Source: Parashewanella spongiae (GTDB lineage Bacteria; Pseudomonadota; Gammaproteobacteria; Enterobacterales; Shewanellaceae). From it: DNA of 64,000 nt. Below the pieces are notes generated by a model that saw only the letters and a program-made list of their open reading frames with translations, had not been told where the DNA came from and ran no database searches. The position numbers were made by a program, and so were the translations under genes. Numbering within the stretch: position 1 is the stretch's first letter; each line of letters begins with the position of its first letter. Where the stretch lies: positions 3,100,001 through 3,164,000 of the forward strand of contig NZ_CP037952.1 of the NCBI RefSeq assembly GCF_004358345.1, written 5' to 3'. Below, piece by piece: positions 53,830-63,386 of the stretch.

Positions 53830-55566
53830 ATGGATGAGTTAAAACTTTATACCTACATTGCCGTATTTGGCTCTTTCGGGCTTTATTTCGCCATTGCATG
53901 GTGGGCAAGAGCAAGCACAACCAGCGATTTTTATGTGGCTGGCGGTGGTATTTCACCACTTCAAAACGGTATGGCGATTGGTGCTGACTGGATGAGTGCA
54001 GCATCATTTATCTCGATGGCTGGTCTTATTGCCTTTTTAGGTTATGGCGGCTCTGTATTCTTGATGGGCTGGACTGGCGGTTATGTACTGCTGGCAATGT
54101 TGCTTGCGCCATATATGCGTAAGCACGGCAAGTTTACCGTACCTGAATTTATCAGCGATCGTTATTATTCAAAAAGTGCTCGTATCGTAGCCGTTTTATG
54201 TCTAATAATTGCTTCTCTCACCTATATTATCGGGCAGATGAAAGGTGTTGGTGTCGCATTTTCTCGTTTCTTAGAGGTAGACTACGATTTAGGCCTTGGC
54301 ATCGGCATGTTAGTGGTTTGGGTATACGCTGTGCTTGGAGGTATGAAGGGCATTACCTACACTCAGATTGCACAGTATTGTGTGTTAATTTTTGCCTATA
54401 CCATCCCAGCTATTTTCATCTCACTTCAACTGACAGGTAACCCGATTCCACAACTTGGGCTTGGTAGTACTTTGGCGGACGGTAGTGGCGTTTACTTACT
54501 TGATAAACTTGACCAAGTGGTCACAGATTTAGGCTTTAAAGAGTATACCACTGACAACATGGGCGGCTCACTCAATATGTTTGCTTATACCATGTCATTA
54601 ATGATTGGTACTGCGGGTTTACCACACGTAATCATGCGCTTCTTTACTGTTCCTTCAGTAAAAGCTGCACGTTCATCGGCTGGTTATGCTCTGGTATTTA
54701 TTGCCTTACTTTACACTGTTGCGCCTGCGGTTGGTGCGATGGCTCGTCTAAATTTAATGAGCACAATTGAACCAACAGCTGGCCAGCATCTTGAATATGA
54801 TCAACGCCCGCAGTGGTTTAAAGATTGGGAAAATACTGGTCTTCTGAAGTATGAAGACAAAAATAATGACGGAAAAATCCAATATACTGCGTCCAAAGAA
54901 ACCAATGAAATGGTGAAAGTTGACCGTGACATCATGGTACTCGCTAATCCATCAATCGCTAATCTACCTAATTGGGTTATAGCTCTGGTTGCAGCCGGAG
55001 GTCTCGCTGCTGCGCTCTCTACGGCGGCAGGCTTGTTGCTCGCCATATCATCATCCATATCCCATGACTTAATGAAGGGAGTGCTCACCCCCAACCTCTC
55101 AGAGAAAAATGAGTTGTTTGCTGGACGGGTGACCATGACACTGTCGATTTTGGTTGCAGGTTATCTCGGACTCAATCCACCCGGTTTTGCGGCAGGAACC
55201 GTTGCATTAGCATTCGGATTAGCAGCCTCCAGTATCTTCCCTGCTCTAATGATGGGTATATTCTCTAAGAAGATGAGTGGAAAAGCAGCCGTTGCAGGGA
55301 TGTGTGCAGGTATTGGTGTCACTATGCTCTATGTATTCCAGCACAAGGGCATCATGTTTATTCCTAGTACATCATTCTTAGGTGATTTACCTGAAAACTG
55401 GTTCTTTGGGATATCCCCTAACGCATTCGGTGCTGTAGGTGCATTGGTTAATTTTGCCGTAGCCTTTATTGTATGCAAGCTTACTGGTGAAGCTCCTAAA
55501 GAAATTCAACAGCTTGTTGAAAACTTCCGAGTGCCCAAAGGCGCTGGTGCGGCACACGATCATTAG
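53830..55566 (+). CDS. Sodium:solute symporter (acetate-permease-like, VC_2705 type)
   Basis: 578 aa, 13 predicted helices. SSF signatures: TSDFYVAGGGISPLQNGMAI, GADWMSAASFISMAGLIAFL, TYIIGQMKGVGVAFSRFLEV and LAAALSTAAGLLLAISSSIS. An acidic soluble loop (about residues 325-365, DKNNDGKIQYTASKETNE) is calcium-binding-like in composition and longer than in ActP. Likely imports acetate or another short acid to feed acs. A downstream 125-bp gap contains REP-like palindromes. Confidence 0.92.
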   Translation: MDELKLYTYIAVFGSFGLYFAIAWWARASTTSDFYVAGGGISPLQNGMAIGADWMSAASFISMAGLIAFLGYGGSVFLMGWTGGYVLLAMLLAPYMRKHGKFTVPEFISDRYYSKSARIVAVLCLIIASLTYIIGQMKGVGVAFSRFLEVDYDLGLGIGMLVVWVYAVLGGMKGITYTQIAQYCVLIFAYTIPAIFISLQLTGNPIPQLGLGSTLADGSGVYLLDKLDQVVTDLGFKEYTTDNMGGSLNMFAYTMSLMIGTAGLPHVIMRFFTVPSVKAARSSAGYALVFIALLYTVAPAVGAMARLNLMSTIEPTAGQHLEYDQRPQWFKDWENTGLLKYEDKNNDGKIQYTASKETNEMVKVDRDIMVLANPSIANLPNWVIALVAAGGLAAALSTAAGLLLAISSSISHDLMKGVLTPNLSEKNELFAGRVTMTLSILVAGYLGLNPPGFAAGTVALAFGLAASSIFPALMMGIFSKKMSGKAAVAGMCAGIGVTMLYVFQHKGIMFIPSTSFLGDLPENWFFGISPNAFGAVGALVNFAVAFIVCKLTGEAPKEIQQLVENFRVPKGAGAAHDH

Positions 55567-55579
55567 TATCTTTTAAATT

Positions 55580-55665
55580 CGTCATGCCAGTGGATACTGG
55601 CATCCAAAGACTTTATTTAAAATAAGGTAAAGCACTGGGCACCAGCTTTCGCTGGTGCGACGAAA
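55580..55665. repeat. REP-like palindromes after symporter gene
   Basis: Two hairpins: ATGCCAGTGGATACTGGCAT (55585-55604) and CACCAGCTTTCGCTGGTG. They may protect symporter mRNA. Confidence 0.75.
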
Positions 55666-55691
55666 TAAAATAAATTCATAAGGAAAAATTA

Positions 55692-56129
55692 GTGAATAGA
55701 CATACTAAAGTTGCAATTCTAATTGCGCCTATACTGGCTATAGCAGGCTACATATTATCTGATACTTACATAGAAAATCAGGCGCAAGAACAACGAGTTT
55801 TTGCTCTAAATTCTGAAAGTGAATGTGATGTTTTGGCTAAGCGTTGTGTGCTATCTGCAGGAGAATTAAAAATCAATGTCTATGATGAACATGGTATAAC
55901 TTTTATTAACTCAACGTTTCCCCTTGATAAAGCAACTTTATTCTTAGTTGATCAACATGATCAAGCTACGAGTTATCCTTTAGCTATGGAGAAATCAGCT
56001 TACTATTGGAGTCGTCAAACCCCACTTAGAAATAACCTCAACGATAAAAATTATAAACAAAAAATACGTTTAATCGCACAAATAAAAGGCGGCCAATATA
56101 TCGGTGAATTTAATACGAATAGTCTCTAA
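55692..56129 (+). CDS. Membrane-anchored small protein, unknown
   Basis: 145 aa. GTG start with AAGGA seven bases before it. One N-terminal anchor helix (VAILIAPILAIAGYILSDTY), then an extracytoplasmic part with two Cys (ECDVLAKRCVL) that may form a disulphide. Beta-rich by eye. Its direction and position suggest linkage to the symporter, but the 125-bp gap with palindromes argues for a separate message. Function unknown. Confidence 0.65.
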   Translation: MNRHTKVAILIAPILAIAGYILSDTYIENQAQEQRVFALNSESECDVLAKRCVLSAGELKINVYDEHGITFINSTFPLDKATLFLVDQHDQATSYPLAMEKSAYYWSRQTPLRNNLNDKNYKQKIRLIAQIKGGQYIGEFNTNSL

Positions 56130-56214
56130 CTATTTTAAACTGTAAGGATTATTTGAAACACATAATCATTGATTATCACCTTTAGATATCATCTAAGGGA
56201 CGTGGCGGAAGAAT

Positions 56215-56440
56215 GTATACCAATTTTATCGTCACTCCTGCGAACGCAGGAGTCCAGAGTCTTTGGTTAATTTGGGCACAAGTCGCTGGATACCTGCGTT
56301 CGCAGGTATGACAAATTAAGCGTTGAAATTTAAATTGGTATTATTTGAACTGCGACATCCCTAAAAGTCACTGGATACCAGCCTTTGCAGGTATGACAAA
56401 AAAAATTTAAAATATTGATTGGTACTTTCTAAATCGCTAG
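56215..56440. repeat. REP-like palindrome cluster
   Basis: Three hairpins: ACTCCTGCGAACGCAGGAGT at about 56232-56251, ATACCTGCGTTCGCAGGTAT at about 56291-56310, and a decayed TGGATACCAGCCTTTGCAGG at about 56368. The tail GATTGGTACTTTCTAAATCG matches the one at 37130. No gene lies in 56130-56511. Confidence 0.8.
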
Positions 56441-56525
56441 TTCCCTAAGCAGGTCAAAAAGTTATTTGTGATGTATGTGAAATTTATTTTTAATCTAATC
56501 AAGTATGATTCGGTAGTGGGCTAAT

Positions 56526-56945
56526 TTAGTGGTAGGCATGAATATCAATCCCAAATTCTACTCGATTGATTAACAAACCTATTACCGTATCGTGCATACT
56601 TTCTAACTTTGAAAAACAAATCGTTCTTCGTGCTAACCTTTTAATCCAAGTTCTAAAATTGAGATTTTTCCTCTTAATCTTTTGGGTATTAGTTTTTCCT
56701 ACTTCATGCTGTTCTGGTGGCAAATTTCGCTTATACGCACCCCAGTCATCGGTATAATATTTCTTTATGCCTAGTGGCTCGAGCAATGTCTGTAACTCTT
56801 TGAAAGCCTCGCCTGTTCTTTTCCCCAAGACATAAGCTACAACTGTATTCGTACTATGGTCTATGGCATGCCATAGCCACCTCTGGTTAACCTTTTTACC
56901 TACAAATGACCATTGCTCATCGATCTCTGCTTCTTCGCAGACCAA
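56526..56945 (-). CDS. insB: IS1 InsB (DDE transposase part)
   Basis: Catalytic half of the IS1 transposase, with motifs EEAEIDEQWSFVGKK, HAIDHSTNTVVAYVLGKRTG, YYTDDWGAYKR and CFSKLESMHDTVIGLLINR. The coding frame is open back to about 57020, so the natural product is an InsA-InsB fusion made by a -1 shift on the A8 run (minus strand of 57021-57028). The nominal ATG at 56945 is not the real beginning. Confidence 0.9.
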   Translation of the reverse strand: MVCEEAEIDEQWSFVGKKVNQRWLWHAIDHSTNTVVAYVLGKRTGEAFKELQTLLEPLGIKKYYTDDWGAYKRNLPPEQHEVGKTNTQKIKRKNLNFRTWIKRLARRTICFSKLESMHDTVIGLLINRVEFGIDIHAYH

Positions 56946-56998
56946 CTCTATATCGATTTCAATGTTTGAGTTGCTATCTCTTTGAGTGTAATTAGGAT

Positions 56999-57289
56999 TT
57001 ACGTGGACAATGCTCTTTTCTTTTTTTTAATGGCGTTTATCACTGTATTCTTGTGTATATTTAACACTCTACCTGTATCCCTTATTCCGCTACCATTAAG
57101 TACCATGTCAATGGCTGTTTCTTTTACTCCATCTTCCCAAGCACGCTTAACATAATGAAGTAAGAATGTTTTTTTCGGGCACTCAGAGTTGGTACATAAA
57201 TATCTTTGCTGCCCCTTTGGGCTTTTTCCTGCTTTTGATATTGAAGTACTTTGACAGTGAGGGCATTGAACATCTACAGAGTGACGCAT
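56999..57289 (-). CDS. insA: IS1 InsA (zinc-ribbon/HTH part)
   Basis: About 96 aa from the ATG at 57289 (MRHSVDVQCPHCQSTSISKA). Zinc ribbon C-x2-C (CPHC) and C-x4-C (CTNSEC), then helix-turn-helix (LNGSGIRDTGRVLNIHKNTV). It stops at KRALST soon after the A8 slip tract. Alone it binds the IS1 ends and represses; fused to InsB it is the transposase. Confidence 0.92.
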   Translation of the reverse strand: MRHSVDVQCPHCQSTSISKAGKSPKGQQRYLCTNSECPKKTFLLHYVKRAWEDGVKETAIDMVLNGSGIRDTGRVLNIHKNTVINAIKKKKRALST

Positions 57290-57325
57290 GATATTCTCTA
57301 AAATAAATGAAACTAGAGTGCAACC

Positions 57326-58231
57326 ATGATAGATCAATTCACTGCTTCAGCCCACTACCCAAAATATAATCTGATCACAAGCTTAAATAATGCGGTAAAA
57401 AATCGTCTTCCTGAAGTTCAAAAACCTGTCGGTATTTTTTTAAGTGGCGGTTTAGACAGCTCAATTATTGCTGCTTTAGCATCTAAATTACGACCTAACA
57501 TAACATATTTTACTTTAGGTAATGAAAGTAGCTCTGACAAGGCGATGGTAACTAAGTTAGTTAAACATCTCGAACTCAACGATGTCAGGATAATCCCTGT
57601 TCCTTCGGATGAACTTTTGGGCAGTTATATTGCAAAAATAGTATATGTAACAGAAAGCGTTAACCCTTCTATTATCAGTAACGGATTAGCTACATACCTG
57701 CTGGCTCAAGCTGCCAGTTATGCGGGTATTAAGGTAGTTTTAACTGGCGAAGGTGCCGATGAATTATTTGGAGGTTATTTTAAATACCTTGAGCCAAATG
57801 TTTTAAAGATAAAGTGCAGCAACCTTATGGCTGATATGCAGTACACCGAATTAAGGCGGTTGGATCTTTGCACAATGGCCCATGGTGTTGAGGCAAGGTG
57901 TCCTTTCTTAGATAATGAAATCATTAATCTCAGCAAAGAATTAGAGTTTAGTGACATTTATTCAGAAAGCATGAATAAAGTTATTTTGCGTAAAAGCTTC
58001 AGCAGTTATCTGCCGAAAGAAGTTACTGACCGCCCTAAAGTTTCATTTGATGTTGGAAGTGGTATTAGGCAAATGGTTGTCAAATATTTGAAACGTAATG
58101 GCAGAAGTGAAAGAGAAGAGTTGCAAGAGATTTGGGAACAGCACTTTAACAGAACATCTACGAATGATTATTTTCATCGTTACTCTGTTTTTGATGACGC
58201 GATCGATCGTAGAGGAAGTAGTCATCAATGA
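57326..58231 (+). CDS. Asparagine-synthetase-like amidoligase domain, N-terminus cut by IS1
   Basis: 301 codons, but the first 11 (MIDQFTASAHY) are IS1 DNA; the resident part begins at 57360. PP-loop SGGLDSS (residues 40-46), GEGADELFGGYFKY and LDLCTMAHGVEARCPFLD mark the ATP-dependent synthetase domain of the AsnB superfamily. The glutaminase/N-terminal domain is absent, consistent with truncation. Its stop overlaps the next gene in ATGA (58228-58231). AsnB-like proteins with small Cys-enzymes next door often make amide bonds in peptide-type natural products. Whether the IS1-supplied start is used is unknown. Confidence 0.82.
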   Translation: MIDQFTASAHYPKYNLITSLNNAVKNRLPEVQKPVGIFLSGGLDSSIIAALASKLRPNITYFTLGNESSSDKAMVTKLVKHLELNDVRIIPVPSDELLGSYIAKIVYVTESVNPSIISNGLATYLLAQAASYAGIKVVLTGEGADELFGGYFKYLEPNVLKIKCSNLMADMQYTELRRLDLCTMAHGVEARCPFLDNEIINLSKELEFSDIYSESMNKVILRKSFSSYLPKEVTDRPKVSFDVGSGIRQMVVKYLKRNGRSEREELQEIWEQHFNRTSTNDYFHRYSVFDDAIDRRGSSHQ

Positions 58232-58944
58232 AGTGGAATTCAACTAGTCGAACCGCTTTGATTAAAATAGAGTCTTTACTTTTAAGGTTATTCAAAGAAG
58301 AACCATTTCACAATTTGTACCATCTTTATGGCAAGAAACCACTTACGACTAAATATGGTGGAACATGCACAGATAAAACCCTTAGCTTTATTCATGAAGC
58401 ACGTAGTTTAGGTTTCAATGCTCAACTGCATACTGGCTACATCCAAGGTGAGGAAATTCACAGATTAGCTAGAGTTACCATTAATAACCGCATTTTTTTT
58501 GCTGATCCGGGTAATGGTTGGCCATCATTAAAGTTATACCCTGCCGATGAAAAAATTTGTTTTCCATGTTTTGGCATGTTCTACCGAACTGAAATAACAA
58601 ATAATAAAATTTCAGTGTTTCATACTCGCAATAACAAAGAATTTTTACAATTAGAAATTAATCCAATACCTCGGCCGGACATAGAAATTAAAGAAAACAT
58701 AAATAATCGGTTTAATAGTGACATTAGCTATCCTTTCAAGGGCAAGCTTCGATTCTCACTTGTCGTAGACAACCAGTTTCTTTTTTTGCGAGATGAACGC
58801 CTCGAAATATACTCAGAAAGTGAATTTAGTTTGATAGAAGGTATTAAGAGAGAGCTTTTACCAAAAATTTTAAGGGAGCGATTCAGATATGAATCAGCTT
58901 TATTATTAAAATATCTCACTGATGATTCGCTGAACATAAAGTGA
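58228..58944 (+). CDS. Arylamine N-acetyltransferase-like protein
   Basis: 238 aa. A Cys-His-Asp triad with NAT spacing can be seen: C47 in YGGTCTDKTLSF, H78 in GEEIHRLARV and D93 in FFADPGNGWPS; H and D are 15 residues apart as in NATs. The length is shorter than typical NATs (about 270-280) and the C-terminal domain is divergent. NAT-like folds also act as amide synthases in biosynthetic clusters. Translationally coupled to the AsnB-like gene, so the two probably act on one product. Confidence 0.7.
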   Translation: MKWNSTSRTALIKIESLLLRLFKEEPFHNLYHLYGKKPLTTKYGGTCTDKTLSFIHEARSLGFNAQLHTGYIQGEEIHRLARVTINNRIFFADPGNGWPSLKLYPADEKICFPCFGMFYRTEITNNKISVFHTRNNKEFLQLEINPIPRPDIEIKENINNRFNSDISYPFKGKLRFSLVVDNQFLFLRDERLEIYSESEFSLIEGIKRELLPKILRERFRYESALLLKYLTDDSLNIK

Positions 58945-58965
58945 TTCGTAATCCATTCTAGTCAT

Positions 58966-59058
58966 AAGTACCTGCTTAAAAGTTTCTTAAGTTTTTCTCT
59001 ACTGGAAAGGCTTCTATCAGTGGTTTGGTTCTAATAAATTTATACTCGGGTACTTAGG
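58966..59058. repeat. MITE-like repeat family 4, short relative
   Basis: Starts TAAGTACCTGCTTAAAAGTT, similar to the left end of 44181-44345, and ends near GGGTACTTAG. Divergent, about 93 bp. Confidence 0.5.
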
Positions 59059-59163
59059 CGCCCATCTAGCGTGGAATTACAGTAAATAATATTACAATAA
59101 CTTTAATGACAATACAAAGTTCTCACTCTATAATCTCATCATTACTCCAAGTGAAAACTTATT

Positions 59164-60510
59164 ATGCAAAAATTCTATAATCGTGAAAAAGAGATGGATA
59201 CTTTAAGACGTATCTCCAAAAATATATCTGATCATAAAGGCCAGCTCAGTGTCATGATTGGTAGAAGGCGTGTCGGAAAAACTCGTCTATTGAGCGAAGC
59301 CTTCATTGATCAAGACATCAAATATTTATATTTGTTTATCAGTCGTAAAACTGAAAGATCTCTTGTGGCTGAATTTGCAGAAATAATACGTAATGAACTT
59401 GGAGCAAAGTTTTTTAAACCGCAGTCATTAAAAGATATTTTTGAATACTTACTGGACTATTCGAAAAATGAACCTTTGACTGTGATTGTCGATGAGTTCC
59501 AGGATATCCAAAGAGTGAACTCAAGCCTTTTCTCAGACATTCAAAACTTGTGGGACACAAATAAGCAAACATCAATGATGCATCTCGTTTGTTGCGGTTC
59601 ATTATATAACATGATGACCAAAATTTTTAAGGGTCAAGATGAACCCTTATTGAACCGTGATGATCGTTTCTTCAAAATTAAACCACTGCAGCCGACTTAT
59701 ATTCGCTCCGTGATAGCTGATCACAGTAAATTTACAGCTGAAAACATGCTGGAGTGGTGGTGTCTATCTGGTGGTATCCCCAAGTATCTTGAATGGTTAG
59801 CTAATTTCGCTAATGAGAGTGGCAACATATTCGACTCAATCATATCTGACTTCTCCCCTTTCATTAAAGAAGGCACTCACCGTTTAGTTGAAGATTTTGG
59901 TTCTGAGCACAGGATATATTTCGATATTTTAGGTGCTATTTCACAGGGCCATACTAGCCGTTCACGAATTGAAAATTATCTTGGATTAGGTGTTGGTGTC
60001 CATCTTGAAAAGCTAGAAGATGATTTTGACTCCATCACTAAGATGAGACCGATGACTTCAAAAGAAACGTCACGAGATGTACGATACTCGATTTCAGATC
60101 CATTTTTAAAATTCTGGTTCCGGTTTATACATGCCAATAAAAGCGCGGTAGAAATGGAGAACTACGAGTACATCAGAAACCATATTGATAGAGACTTTGA
60201 AACCTACTCAGGCTTAGAACTTGAGTCATTATTTCAAGCTATTCTTGCTGAGTCTAAACAATTTGGTCGAATGGGCAGTTACTGGGATGCAAAGGGACAC
60301 AATGAGATTGATATCGTCGCAATTAACGACTTAGATAAGCAAGTTTTGATAGTAGAAGTTAAAAGGCAGCAAAAGAAATACAATGAAACAAAGCTAATTG
60401 AAAAGTCGCATGGCTTACTGAAAAAACTCAAGTTATCAGGCTATAACGTCACTTATCGAGGCTTTTCGTTAGATAATTTAGTTGAAGTAATGGATGAGTT
60501 TTTAAGTTAA
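59164..60510 (+). CDS. Archaeal-type ATPase with DUF234-like C-terminus
   Basis: 448 aa. AAA-like ATPase: Walker A GRRRVGKT (residues 33-40), Walker B LTVIVDEFQDI, sensor-like HLVCCGSLYNMM. A middle winged-helix part follows. The C-terminal segment GSYWDAKGHNEIDIVAINDL...QVLIVEVKRQQKKY has the E-x-D and E-x-K spacing of a PD-(D/E)XK nuclease fold (DUF234). The class is widespread in mobile regions; biological role unclear. It stands alone here. Confidence 0.85.
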   Translation: MQKFYNREKEMDTLRRISKNISDHKGQLSVMIGRRRVGKTRLLSEAFIDQDIKYLYLFISRKTERSLVAEFAEIIRNELGAKFFKPQSLKDIFEYLLDYSKNEPLTVIVDEFQDIQRVNSSLFSDIQNLWDTNKQTSMMHLVCCGSLYNMMTKIFKGQDEPLLNRDDRFFKIKPLQPTYIRSVIADHSKFTAENMLEWWCLSGGIPKYLEWLANFANESGNIFDSIISDFSPFIKEGTHRLVEDFGSEHRIYFDILGAISQGHTSRSRIENYLGLGVGVHLEKLEDDFDSITKMRPMTSKETSRDVRYSISDPFLKFWFRFIHANKSAVEMENYEYIRNHIDRDFETYSGLELESLFQAILAESKQFGRMGSYWDAKGHNEIDIVAINDLDKQVLIVEVKRQQKKYNETKLIEKSHGLLKKLKLSGYNVTYRGFSLDNLVEVMDEFLS

Positions 60511-60785
60511 CTTAAACAATAAGCATTGGTACAAGCCCTAATACAATTGATTTTGGTACAAATAGATTCAGATTACATTCAGGTGCTTACCTGATATTTT
60601 TTGGTGGGAGGATTTAAAATAGAGAGTTACTTTTGTGGCAACTGAAAGTTGGTTTTGGAATGAATACCCTGCTACAAGTAGCAAGGTATTCAGCTAATAG
60701 AGTACTAGTAGTCCATTCAAGAACAAATAATGACCGAATGGTTATATCCTAACAACTCCTGAACACAAGAAACACTGGAGTTGTT
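60511..60785. other. Gene-free region before IS630
   Basis: No ORF. The right part must include the left end of the IS630 element; I did not resolve its inverted repeat because the other end is missing. Confidence 0.35.
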
Positions 60786-61744
60786 ATGAGGGTTAAATAC
60801 CACGTTCGTTTGAGTAATGAAGAACGTTCAATGCTTGAGGCTTTGATAAAGCAGAAGAAACCACGTGTTGCTCAACATAAGAAACGACACGCCCAAATTT
60901 TACTTGCTATTGATGAGAATAATTCGCCACTGACCAATCAACAGATTGCTAAAGCACTAAACATCTCACCACTTGCAGTAACGAGCCTTAGAAAGCGTTT
61001 TGTCGAAGAAGGATTAGAAGTCGCTGTGAATAGCAAACACAGCCATCAAGGCCGCAGACGCATAATGGATGGCGAAGCCGAAGCCCACCTAATTGCACTG
61101 GCCTGCTCTACGCCTCCTGAAGGACGTTGCCGTTGGACATTAAATCTTCTTAGAGACAAGATGATTGAACTCAAATATATCGATAACATATCAAGAACTT
61201 CTGTTCATTATGATGCTTTAAAAAAAACGAACTTAAACCATGGCTTAAAGAAGAGTGGTGTATACCTAAAGAGGAAAACGCTGCTTTCGTGAGTGCTATG
61301 GAAGATATATTAGAACTCTATAAACTTCCTTACAATCCTAAGCGTCCTTTAGTATGCCTTGATGAAACCAGCAAACAACAAGTTAAAGAAGTTCGCAATC
61401 CGTTACCCTTAGTTTCAGGTTATCCAGAGCGATACGATACAGAGTATGAGCGTAACGGTGTCAGCAACCTGTTCATGATATTTGAGCCTTTAGCGGGCTG
61501 GCGACATGTTGAAGTCACTGAACACAGAACGGCCATTGATTGGGCTCATCAAGTAAAAGCCTTAGTAGACGGGCGTTATAAGGACGCTGAGACAATTGTA
61601 TTAGTTGAGGATAACTTGAATACTCATACACCGGCTTCATTTTATAAGGCCTTCGAACCAGAAGAAGCTCGTAGGTTGATCAATAAAATAGAATTTCATT
61701 ACACGCCAAAGCACGGAAGTTGGTTGGATATGGCTGAAATTGAA
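60786..61744 (+). pseudogene. IS630-family transposase, frameshift-coded and 3'-truncated
   Basis: First frame (60786-61292): Pro-rich linker and HTH (NQQIAKALNISPLAVTSLRK), ending after an A8 run at 61220-61227. A -1 shift there gives KKNELKPWLKEEWCIPKEEN and joins the second frame, with D in LVCLDETSKQQ, D in IVLVEDNLNTH and E in SWLDMAEIE. IS630 elements are known for frameshift-dependent expression, so the break may be natural. ISKra4 copy C cuts the C-terminus at 61745, so the gene is inactive. Confidence 0.85.
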
Positions 61745-63386
61745 TGGGTGTGGGTCTTTTAAAACGACGAAGTTACCCACATCTGTATAACCTCTGTTTG
61801 GATTGCTTTTTGTGATACTCCCAATACTTTTCAATATCACCACTCGATCTTAACGACCTAAGTTTTAATATAGCTTCTGCACCTTCAAGGCTCCATCTCG
61901 CTCCAGTGATATCCAACCTATCATTAATCAGATGACGACAAGCTCCCTCAATGACACCGCTAGCAATTGGGAAACCTTGCTCTAACGCTTTACCGTATTC
62001 TAATCTTGATTTATTTTTCAATAGATAACCGATGCACTTATTAATGCCTTCTCGTTGTTTTAATTTCCGTTTTGTTGCACTGATCCCAAGGCCTTTTGCT
62101 ACTTGTGACGCATTACCTCGTAAGATTTCAGTCGCTCGATTTTCTATCCAATCTTCGACTTCTGGATCATCTTTTTCAAATAAGCACCACGCCGCTTTCC
62201 AGAGATATTCAAGCACATGGATGAAATCCATGACCACCGTTGCATTGATGTTGAGTTTCTTCATCACCCGATAAATTTGTTTTAGCTGATGAGGATGACC
62301 ATCAACGAGTACAACCCACTGACAGCTTTGAGTTGGGTCTCGTTCCAGAGCTTCTAAAAATGCTTCTTCAATCACAGTCGCAGCACTTCTTTCTACGCTT
62401 GCCCACACACGTTTATTTCTTGGTGGCACACGTAATGGACGAACATTTGAATTATCGTTTCTAGACATGATTGATTCTGGGGTACGATGCAAAGGCTTGG
62501 TGGTGTATACCGCTGCAACTTCTGCCATTCGTTTGCGGTCTTTTTTTTCTCCAGCACTTAGGCGTCCTTTGAGCTTCTGTTGTTTCGCTGCTTTTTGCGT
62601 GCCCTCTCTCAAGCTATTAGGTTGCATAACGATGCCTTTTCCATCCATAGTCAATACCAGTAAATCAGATGTATTTTCTGGCTTAAGGTATCTCTGCTGG
62701 AGATAAAAACCATCAAAATCTTGTGCAATATCCTGCACAATTTGCCTTGCTTGTCGCTTGGGCACGTGCGCACCTGTGGTGGTATCTATTGAGCTTACTG
62801 CATCATCATATGAGCCTTTGACTGCTTCTGTAGCGAGTCTTAGGCGTACACCATCAGAGTATTTATCTTTCGAAAGATTCAGCTCACCATCCATTGGAAA
62901 CACGCTATCACACCGACGTTGACTGTAACCTTTTCGATGCATCGTTACGGTACCAAATAAACTTTCTAAGTTTCGTTTGCAGTTATTTTTCAAATAATTC
63001 AATGCAATGTCACGGTTGGAACAAACTTGCTGACGGGGCTCTTCAGCGGTTTTGATATCTAAGAAACCCTGCAATAAACACCGCAACAACTCAGTTCCTT
63101 CGGTATCGATATAGGCTTCAACTTCTCCATGGCTCTCTTGCTTAACTTGTTTGTCTTCGAGGTGCGAAATAATACGCTCAAATTTCAATTTGGCTTCAGA
63201 AAAGAATGAAAATTCGAGTGAGTTTGAGTATGCTAGTTTCATGAAAGGAGCCTTTTTATATACTTGTTGTGTGTGGAAACTGATAAGTACTATAAAATTG
63301 CTCCTTTCGCACCATTTATTAAACCCATCCAATTGATAATTAATGATCTTTTCATGCTTTTCGTCGATCTAAAAGATCTACACCCA
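61745..63386 (-). mobile_element. ISKra4-family element, complete copy C
   Basis: 1642 bp, near-identical to 15058-16699. Ends TGGGTGTGGGTCTTTTA at 61745 and the complement of TGGGTGTAGATCTTTTA ending at 63386. Left neighbour is a cut IS630, right neighbour a cut lipoprotein gene: no duplication and no gene rejoined across it. Confidence 0.9.
61773..63242 (-). CDS. ISKra4-family transposase, copy C
   Basis: About 489 aa from the ATG at 63242 (same start as copy B). The D, D and E candidates are as in copy B. Substitutions unique to this copy include R to C in QSCQW, close to the second catalytic-type Asp (VLVDGHPH), and K to N in EDWIENRATE. These could reduce activity; not testable from sequence alone. 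Confidence 0.88.
   Translation of the reverse strand: MKLAYSNSLEFSFFSEAKLKFERIISHLEDKQVKQESHGEVEAYIDTEGTELLRCLLQGFLDIKTAEEPRQQVCSNRDIALNYLKNNCKRNLESLFGTVTMHRKGYSQRRCDSVFPMDGELNLSKDKYSDGVRLRLATEAVKGSYDDAVSSIDTTTGAHVPKRQARQIVQDIAQDFDGFYLQQRYLKPENTSDLLVLTMDGKGIVMQPNSLREGTQKAAKQQKLKGRLSAGEKKDRKRMAEVAAVYTTKPLHRTPESIMSRNDNSNVRPLRVPPRNKRVWASVERSAATVIEEAFLEALERDPTQSCQWVVLVDGHPHQLKQIYRVMKKLNINATVVMDFIHVLEYLWKAAWCLFEKDDPEVEDWIENRATEILRGNASQVAKGLGISATKRKLKQREGINKCIGYLLKNKSRLEYGKALEQGFPIASGVIEGACRHLINDRLDITGARWSLEGAEAILKLRSLRSSGDIEKYWEYHKKQSKQRLYRCG

Larger units (their letters stand above)
56512..57359 (-). mobile_element. IS1-family element, complete
   Basis: About 848 bp. Ends GGTAGTGGGCT in inverted orientation at 56512 and 57359. 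insA and insB are in adjacent frames. No clear direct repeat flanks it (ATGATTC versus CAAAATA), so one side has changed since insertion. It cuts an asparagine-synthetase-like gene on its right. Confidence 0.92.
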
